This document shows, piece by piece, positions 57,679-64,000 of a stretch of DNA of 64,000 nt. The stretch lies in NCBI GenBank assembly GCA_002633005.1, contig NMRA01000261.1, positions 126,001-190,000 of the forward strand, in the 5' to 3' direction. How positions within the stretch are numbered: position 1 is the first letter of the stretch; every line of letters begins with the position of its first letter. Both the position numbers and the translations under genes were made by a program. This DNA is from Phoronis australis. Its lineage: Eukaryota > Phoronida > Phoronidae. The notes under the pieces are model-generated. The model saw only the letters and a program-made list of their open reading frames with translations, made no database searches and was not told the DNA's origin.

Positions 57679-59254
57679 CAGGTCCCTGGACTGTAGTTGT
57701 AGTAGAATTCACATGCAGTAAATATCAGAAAGGTCCTAACAACTCCTGTTGTTTTCAGCACGACCGATGAAAATCAAAGTAAGGTATCATGATATCACCT
57801 TTACCAAGAGAATTTAATACCCAATGACGACAGTAGGTAATAACAAAAATGGTACAACGTACAGAAATACTATAATTCATCCCCCAATACAAGCCTGAAT
57901 CATAAATAACCAGGTAATAACCAGTACAGATGCCTAAGTATTCGCCATGGGAGACAATGACTTGGCCGGAAGGCTTGATTGGTATACTGGTGCGATGTTC
58001 TATAAAAGACGCTTATGCATGATATGTGACTGATCCAGTCTGCACCACATTAAAAAGGGATGACCAACATGAAGCACAGTGGAAGGGGAATATTTTTCCT
58101 TTTGTTTTGCAAGTTAAATAGATTATTACATGTTCCCATACCTAGACCCTCGTGGGATTTGAAGGAATAATGCCTCCATATCCCACCCGGGGTGACAGGA
58201 AATAACTGACTTCCCAAGCAATAATCTATTACATTTCTATTTAACATTCAATATGGCACAGAAGTGAACGTTCGAGTTGGTCAAACTTCATGATTGCAGA
58301 TTATACACTAATTCTTCACTCATTTTGCACATGAAACAGCAGGCAAAATTACCAATCTTATTTTTCAAAGGCTGATAACTAACCTGCAGCAAAATGTTGT
58401 TTCACAACATCTACACAGCATAAACGAAGTTAAAGATGAAAAAATGTATATATCATTCAGGACATATGTCGATCATAAAATTTTTTGACAAAATAACGTT
58501 TCACTCCATTTGCCATATTATGTGTTTATATGTGATGAATTACTTTAATTCCACAAAATTAAGAATCTACATCATTATATCCAATGGTTATACTTAACAG
58601 TGGTCATAAAACAACGCCTTTCATTTGTAATATGGAAATGCTCCTTTAACAAATATGAAAAATGTTGAATTTGTCAACCTATGTTATGCAAAACCATAAT
58701 AGCAATAAACGCTCTACATTCTGCATATACTACACATATTATTGCACAAGTGTACACACTGTATTATACTAAAAGTTAGGAATATCATATCGAGGTTCTA
58801 ATATGTTGTTTTTGCTATTTAACTTTCTATTATACTGCACACCAGCACCTGATAACAAATAGCATTCCAGTCTCTCTGCACACCTGTATACACCATCACT
58901 GTCAGTCTCAATGATGGGAAGCTATAATTTCTCCTCTGACTGATTGCCTGAATGAAATACTAGCCAGCGTTAATTATAACAACAATAGTTCAGTGACAGT
59001 GAGTTCTGCGTTTAGGTGGATTAGTAATTTTCAACTTCAAATGCATTAGCTCATTTGCCTTCTCAAGAAGTGTTATTCATTTAGGACCAGACTGACGCGC
59101 CCACGGATATGCAGTTGAAATAAACAGGCTTTTAATTAGTACATATACTTCCTACATCCTCATCAGAAGTTTTTAAGAGAGAATAAATCACCAACATGGT
59201 TTGAACTAACTACAGCAAAACTGTGGCCACTACTACATATAAAGTTACTGAAAC

Positions 59255-59640
59255 AGTCATTAGGCAAATCTTACGTTGACAAGATTTGCACAGAAGTGAA
59301 CAAGAAAGCACGCACTGTTTACCCCAGAGTATTCAGTGAAGTCCTCAACACTTCAAAGGCTTGATGGCACCGTCATGGAGGAAGCTACTCACTATTGGAC
59401 TTGGCTGAATGTGCTGGATGAGATAATTGTGGTCGTAAACCAACAAGCCTGTTTAACATAGTCTCAAAGTCAAAAACAGAACAACAAATAAGGAAAGAGA
59501 CCATCGGGACTGTTTTTAAAGTTGAAAAGTAAATAAATTTTTAAAACTGCGGCACTATAAGAGAAATAAATTTATTCTGATTAATTTGCGAATCAATTAG
59601 GACGGGTTAGTTAGTCTGACTTAGGCTCGCTTAAGCAGGT
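59255..59640 (+). repeat. About 400-bp interspersed repeat, copy B
   Basis: Same family and orientation as 17105-17525 (CATTAGGCAAATCTTACGTT, CACTGTTTACCCCAGAGTAT, GAGATAATTGTGGTCGTAAA). Confidence 0.75.
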
Positions 59641-59849
59641 AACAAAACCCCAAATATCACCGTAGAATATATCTAGTGTATAAACAAACACTTGAAAACC
59701 TTGAAGATAATGTCACAATATCTGTAATACAAGTTACTTTGCTCAACTCCTCATTCTCCAGAAGCAATGACTTAGTGTGCTGTTATTTTGACCAGTTTAA
59801 TGCTCTGGGGTTTTATTTGTTAAGTAAACCTTAGTAACACAAATGATCA

Positions 59850-60195
59850 TTAAAGGTTCAGTCACTATGGGCTCCTCAGTCATTATAGGCTCACCAGTAA
59901 TTATAGGCTGTCATTATAGGTTCATTGGTCATTACAGACACTTCCATCATCATAAGGTGCCATTATAGTCTCCTCAGTCATTACAGGCTCTTAGGCTCCT
60001 TGATCAGTATAGGTTCCTCAGTCATGATAAGCTGTCATTATAAGTTTCTGTCATTACAGGCTCCTCGGTCATTATATGCTGTCATTATAGGCTCCCCAGT
60101 CATTGCGGAATGACCTGTCATTATAGGCTCTTCAGTGATTATAGGCTCCTCAGGCATGATAAGCTGTCATTATAGGCTCCTCAGTACTTATAGGC
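59850..60195. repeat. Short-unit minisatellite (CATTATAGGCTCCTCAGT)
   Basis: Diverged tandem copies of GTCATTATAGGCTCCTCAGT and truncated forms (GTCATTATAGGCT), about 15-20 units over 345 bp. No exon was found next to it, but in this window minisatellites sit beside exons, so the neighbourhood is worth a look. Confidence 0.82.
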
Positions 60196-60269
60196 TCTGG
60201 TACTTTGATCGCACAGAGTAAATCTCCATACAGGGTCATATCATGTATCATTAGTACAGAGATGCCAAC

Positions 60270-60540
60270 TTTCATTGCCAGAAATACAACTCACAGAAAA
60301 GAACTGGTTCTCCATCCTCAGCTTTATCTGAACACGCCCAGGAATCAGGACATCCAATCGAATTGGGAGTTTGTCAACGTTATTGACAGTGAGAGCTCTT
60401 ATTTTCCCAAAAAGATCAGGGAAGCCAATAGATTAGACGGCATAACACCTCTATTAATAGGGATGGTGGGGAAGAGTTACCCCCATCTATAACAGGCTAA
60501 TCGTTAGTTATGAAGTGCCATCTGGCGGAAACTCAAACAA
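60270..60540 (+). pseudogene. Possible Penelope-like/GIY-YIG retroelement C-terminal relic
   Basis: The frame at 60205-60492 reads TTHRKELVLHPQLYLNTP, then WEFVNVIDSESSYFPKKIRE. A frame shift near 60455 gives INRDGGEELPPSI. 'W-x-x-x-x-V-I-D-x-E...(K/R)-x-I-(K/R)-E-A...N-R-D-x-G-x-x-L-P' is the pattern I associate with the tail of GIY-YIG-carrying retroelement proteins. No reverse transcriptase is present, so this is a short broken piece. The assignment rests on motif memory. Confidence 0.45.
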
Positions 60541-60570
60541 CGATCGTCATTCTGAGGACAAAAGTCTTAA

Positions 60571-62051
60571 AAGCGAAGGCAACCTTTTTTCATGTCATTT
60601 TTAGCAAAAATAAGGTTCGTTGGTTATCCCAAACATATTTTTCAATTAATTACAGCTTTTCGTAATTTGATTACTTACTCGTGCTCTACTCCGGAAGTGA
60701 CATTTTGGGAGGCAAGAATTTCGCGCCAATTTCTTTTCATATAGTCTGACTGTGAGATGTCGAGTCAGTCATTGTTCTACCGCGGTTGTGGTAAGTTCGG
60801 TCGTCGTTTGCTTTTGTTTACAAAGTCAGACAACATGCCACACTGTTGCTGCGTACCGGGATGTACTCATTATCGTCTCACACGCGCTTTGGGAATACCA
60901 GGCTTTGTATCGCTTTCCAAAGGATGACACACTTCGCCGAACTTGGCTCGCTCGTGTGAAGAACGCAGCGTTACCCGTCAACGCAACGTTCAAAGCAGTG
61001 GACGGTTACCGAGTGTGTGGCAAGCATTTTCTGCCGTCAGATTACGAGAGGGATATGTACACTGAATTGATAAAGGTCCCTGCGAAACAACTTCTGAAGA
61101 AGGGTGCGATACCGTAGCTGTTGATTACCGGCAGTGCTCCGTCGCCACCCCCGAAAAGTGCGTTTTTGAAGCGAGGCTTGCGATCTATGGCCACCACAGT
61201 GACTGGCGGCACTTCATCTACTGTCACCCGTGCCTCCAAAGTTACAGAGCGTGCAATTCTGGGAACTAGCAGTGATTCGCCCTGTGCTGTTGTTTCTAAC
61301 ACAGAGCCTGTGAGCAGCCCTGCAGCAATGTTGAGTTGTGGGAGTGAATACAGGCCCAGTTTGACACCCAGTGAAGAGGACAGTTCGTCATCCTACGAAC
61401 AGATTCGTGAGCCAAACTTTGATAAGTTTATTGTGGATTTGTCTAATTGGAGCTATTTAGAAAGTGCCAGGTGTGTGGCGAGGGAGTCACATTGCGGGAT
61501 GTAAGCATTTTGGGTGCTCAGGTCACCATCCAGTGGGAGCGTGTTGCGGGACACTGGGGCAAGTGGGACAGTTGTGGCTGTGCATACTCTGCCTCATTAT
61601 ACTGGGGCTCAAACATACAAGGTATACCCACCCACTGACTGTCAGTGAAAAAATTCCTCGTCACCACTGCTATATGAATAATGCCTCCGTTACTCACGTC
61701 ACTACGTACTGTCAATGTGGGTCGCCGACTCCAGTCATTTTCAGATTAATACAAACTAAAGAATCCCTAAATCCAACGTATTTGGGTTCTCTAACAACCT
61801 AGTTTGTCGTAGAAAACTCGTCGATGGGAAGTGGTGACGACAATTTTAGAAAAACAGCCCGAAAACAAAAGTAGTACAGATCATCACACTGCACTCAACA
61901 CAGAGCCAAATTGGTGCGAAATTCTTGCCTCCCAAAACGTCACTTCTGGAGTAGAGGACGAGTAATTAATTAAATTATGAAAAATTACAATTAAGTGTGA
62001 AATATGTCTTATTTTTGCTAAAAATGACAAGAAAAAAGGTTGCCTTCGCCT
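60571..62051 (+). mobile_element. Decayed Kolobok-like DNA transposon with long TIRs and THAP-protein remains
   Basis: The ends form a terminal inverted repeat of about 160 bp: AAGCGAAGGCAACCTTTTTT at 60571 and its mate ending GGTTGCCTTCGCCT at 62051; further in, GTGACATTTTGGGAGGCAAG pairs with CTTGCCTCCCAAAACGTCAC. TTAA (60567-60570) and TTAG (62052-62055) flank it, so a TTAA target duplication with one change is likely. Kolobok elements use TTAA targets and encode THAP-domain proteins, matching the interior. P-element relatives also carry THAP but have 8-bp duplications. The coding region is broken, so the copy cannot be autonomous. Confidence 0.82.
60835..61638 (+). pseudogene. Broken THAP-domain transposase-type gene
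   Basis: An ATG at 60835 starts MPHCCCVPGCTHYRL, the first zinc-ligand part of a THAP (C2CH) domain. A one-base frame change near 60900 moves to ALYRFPKDDTLRRTWLARVK, then YRVCGKHFLPSDYERDM (the C-x-x-H pair) and KKGAIP, the position of the AVPTIF motif. A TAG at 61115-61117 then interrupts; the same frame reopens as a Ser/Pro-rich linker (61121-61504). A further frame change near 61455 gives FRKCQVCGEGVTLRD and IQWERVAGHWGKWDSC, the Cys-rich segment that follows THAP in transposon-derived proteins. It is flanked by the element's TIRs. THAP domains bind DNA with sequence preference, here presumably the element's own ends. Confidence 0.78.
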
Positions 62052-62324
62052 TTAGAGGTGGGATTATTAACCTTGCTTGTGGTCAGATAACCCTGTATGA
62101 ATCATAAGGTTAACTTCACTATATTTTCATTGGACATTTAATTTCAATGGCCAGCGCTTTGCAACAATCTTTGAACAAGTGCAGCCATGCCATCACCATG
62201 ATGGCCCCTTTGTGGACAGCATGCCTAACAGGTGAAAATGCTCAGTATAAGATACTTCATGTTTTAAAGGGGAATTCTCAGTGAGAAAAGTATTCTTTAC
62301 TGAAATTAGCAGTAGTGCAATAGC

Positions 62325-62640
62325 CAAACACACTAGCTCCGCAGTACCAGCCAAACACACTAGCTCCGCAGTACCAGCCAAACACACTAGCTCCGCAGTA
62401 CCAGCCAAACACACTAGCTCCGCAGTACCAGCCAAACACACTANNNNNNNNNNNNNNNNNNNNNNNNNNNNNNNNNNNNNNNNNNNNNNNNNNNNNNNNN
62501 NNNNNNNNNNNNNNNNNCACACTAGCTCCGCAGTACTAGCCAAACACACTAGCTCCGCAGCACCAGCCAAACACACTACCTCCGCAGTACCAGCCAAACA
62601 CACTAGCTATGCTGTACCAGCCAAATCCAACACACTAAGT
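62325..62640. repeat. 27-bp minisatellite containing an assembly gap
   Basis: Tandem copies of the 27-bp unit whose first bases are ACACACTAGCTCCGCAGTAC, followed by CAGCCAA, at least nine copies visible on the two sides of an N gap (about 62445-62517). Because 27 is a multiple of three, several frames on both strands are open through the whole array (for example VFGWYCGAS on the minus strand). Nothing else supports coding. Confidence 0.92.
62445..62517. other. Assembly gap inside the 27-bp array
   Basis: Run of N within the minisatellite. True array length is unknown. Confidence 0.97.
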
Positions 62641-64000
62641 AGCAGAGTATTGTAATAGCATGGGCTTTTATTTCAGCAAATGTCTGGCAGATACTAGCAA
62701 GAATTGGTGATTTGTAATAGAAAACTGGCAAAAACATAACAATTTTATTGTTTTACAGCTCTAGCTTAAGCTGGTAACTTATTGACAACTCCATCACATC
62801 CAAGAATACCAACAATGCATCTTTCAACCATGCTTCCCATAATGCACCTTTAAATGTCTGAGCGTTGCCAATCTTAAAGTAATTAAATTATAATGGTAAA
62901 TAGGAAATCGAATACAAGTGAGAATAGATGCATTCGCTATCAACTAAAATTTTCAACCAAAATCTGTCTTAAAGAAAATTGCTGCCAGTCTTGGTACATA
63001 CCTTCTCAGTGAAGTCAAGAGGGTAAAATGAAGAAACATTAACTGTAACATCTCTCTTATGATTAAGTTGCGTGTGTCCCAAATGAACAGCCTAATCAAA
63101 GGAGTCGTATCATTAAAGTGCGCTAATTTAATTTTCTGAGAGAGCTTATAGTGAAATTCACTGACAAATCAATAGAATGTATACCTAGGATGTGGATGCA
63201 TTGCTCAACTAGCTGCTCAGATCCATGCAGAATTCCATGCAATGACCAGCACCACTTGGATATGTAGCACACAAGTTTAGCAGGTAATCCAACTCTAAAG
63301 CCTCAGTCTTGCCTAACAGTTCTGTAAACAATTTCTACACATGTAATCCAACAGCATAGTTTGACATAACAACATCCGAGTCCAGAATTTCGACTTGAAT
63401 TTTGCAATTTCGACCTGGAAATCATACTAATCAATGTACTTTGATTTGAAATCTAGAAACAAGTCTATTGTGCATAACATGAACAACCTTACATTATTTT
63501 TGAAGCAAGAATATATTTTAAAGATATTTAATGACTTCAATCGTACCGTAGTTTATCAAAACCTAAGAGAATTTCTTAAGAGATTAATAAGCAATCGATG
63601 TTTTGATGCTATGAATGTTATTTCGCAAATATCTCATGTCAAACTTAAGTGTGGCCCAGAGCCCAGTCATTGTAAGCGCTAAGTGCTCAAAATCAATATG
63701 CATTTGTGTTTGATAATTTTAATGTTTTAAAAAAGTCATTTGCCGTTCAGTAATGGATTTTTGGCAAACAGTAGAACTTAAAAGGGAGATCTTAAAGTGA
63801 GAATGTAATGTGAGAGTTTGAAAGGAAAAAGATAGAAATTGATAATAATTTTTCACAAAAATCAAACAGTTCAAGCGCAGCAATGGTAGTAGTTAGGGAA
63901 GATATTATGACACATACAAAGAAAACCCACATAACCACAAGGGAGAACCACTGTAATCAGATGCATCCAAAATCAACACAAGTCATGCGAATCCGAATCC
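62641..64000. other. Right-hand end: nothing recognised
   Basis: AT-rich sequence without a supported exon, RNA gene or known repeat. An 82-codon plus frame at 63434-63682 has no recognisable domain. Confidence 0.45.

Larger units (their letters stand above)
54980..59254. other. Stretch right of exon 1: repeats, upstream gene part not found
   Basis: The 5' end of the F-BAR gene should lie to the right of 54979, but no phase-1 exon was identified. It contains the second modular repeat family (55300-56090) and a MITE-like element (57450-57678). Positions 56280-57300 and 57700-59250 show nothing I can name. Confidence 0.5.

Noticed and set aside
60835-61117. A host THAP transcription-factor gene
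   Set aside because: It is enclosed by long terminal inverted repeats with TTAA-type flanks and interrupted by frame changes and a stop, so it is transposon-derived and dead.
1-64000. tRNA, rRNA, snRNA genes
   Set aside because: I looked for tRNA B-box (GGTTCGAATCC-like) with a matching A-box and for rRNA-like blocks and found none convincing; a covariance-model scan would settle it.

Overview
This is an intron-rich, AT-rich animal genomic window, not a prokaryotic or viral one. It has short exons with consensus GT..AG borders, kilobase introns, interspersed repeats, DNA transposons, degenerate retroelement pieces and many minisatellites. Repeat content and gene style suggest a marine invertebrate. 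A hemichordate-like or other invertebrate bilaterian is only a guess; nothing here fixes the species. Two assembly gaps (28778-29260 and about 62445-62517) and a single N at 31689 are present.

The backbone is one minus-strand gene running from about 54.98 kb down to 2.86 kb, with both ends probably outside the modelled part. Sixteen exons were assembled by splice signals and reading phase. Exons 1-7 (54979 to 44052) encode a helical membrane-curving F-BAR (FCH-BAR) region of about 346 residues, most like the FES/FER and Nervous-wreck/FCHSD group by eye. Exons 8-16 (37995 to 2864) encode at least about 519 further residues of charged, serine-rich, probably disordered tail with basic and basophilic-kinase-like motifs. 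No kinase, SH2, SH3, C1 or RhoGAP domain is visible in the window. Between exons 7 and 8 the phases do not join, so at least one small exon is missing from the model. All other junctions are phase-consistent, and exons 12-16 are all symmetric phase 1-1 modules.

The introns hold the rest. (i) A modular interspersed repeat family (copies at 0.5, 6.9, 28.5, 40.1-41.8, 45.2, 47.9 and 50.3 kb) carries sites matching the CTCF core consensus. (ii) Terminal-inverted-repeat DNA transposons include a decayed THAP-encoding Kolobok-like element (60571-62051, TTAA-type target), two relatives of a non-autonomous family (38.7-39.8 and 48.4-49.9 kb), a larger cousin (18.2-20.6 kb), and two MITE-like elements (10.1 and 57.45 kb). 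(iii) There are LINE 3'-end relics at 6.4-6.9 and 30.9-31.1 kb and a possible Penelope-type relic at 60.2-60.5 kb. (iv) Minisatellites are strikingly concentrated at exon borders of the F-BAR gene. In one case (24.2 kb) the true 5' splice site is itself the terminal unit of the array.

No RNA gene, CRISPR array or bacterial-type operon was seen. Most open frames of 60-150 codons here are chance or repeat-derived.
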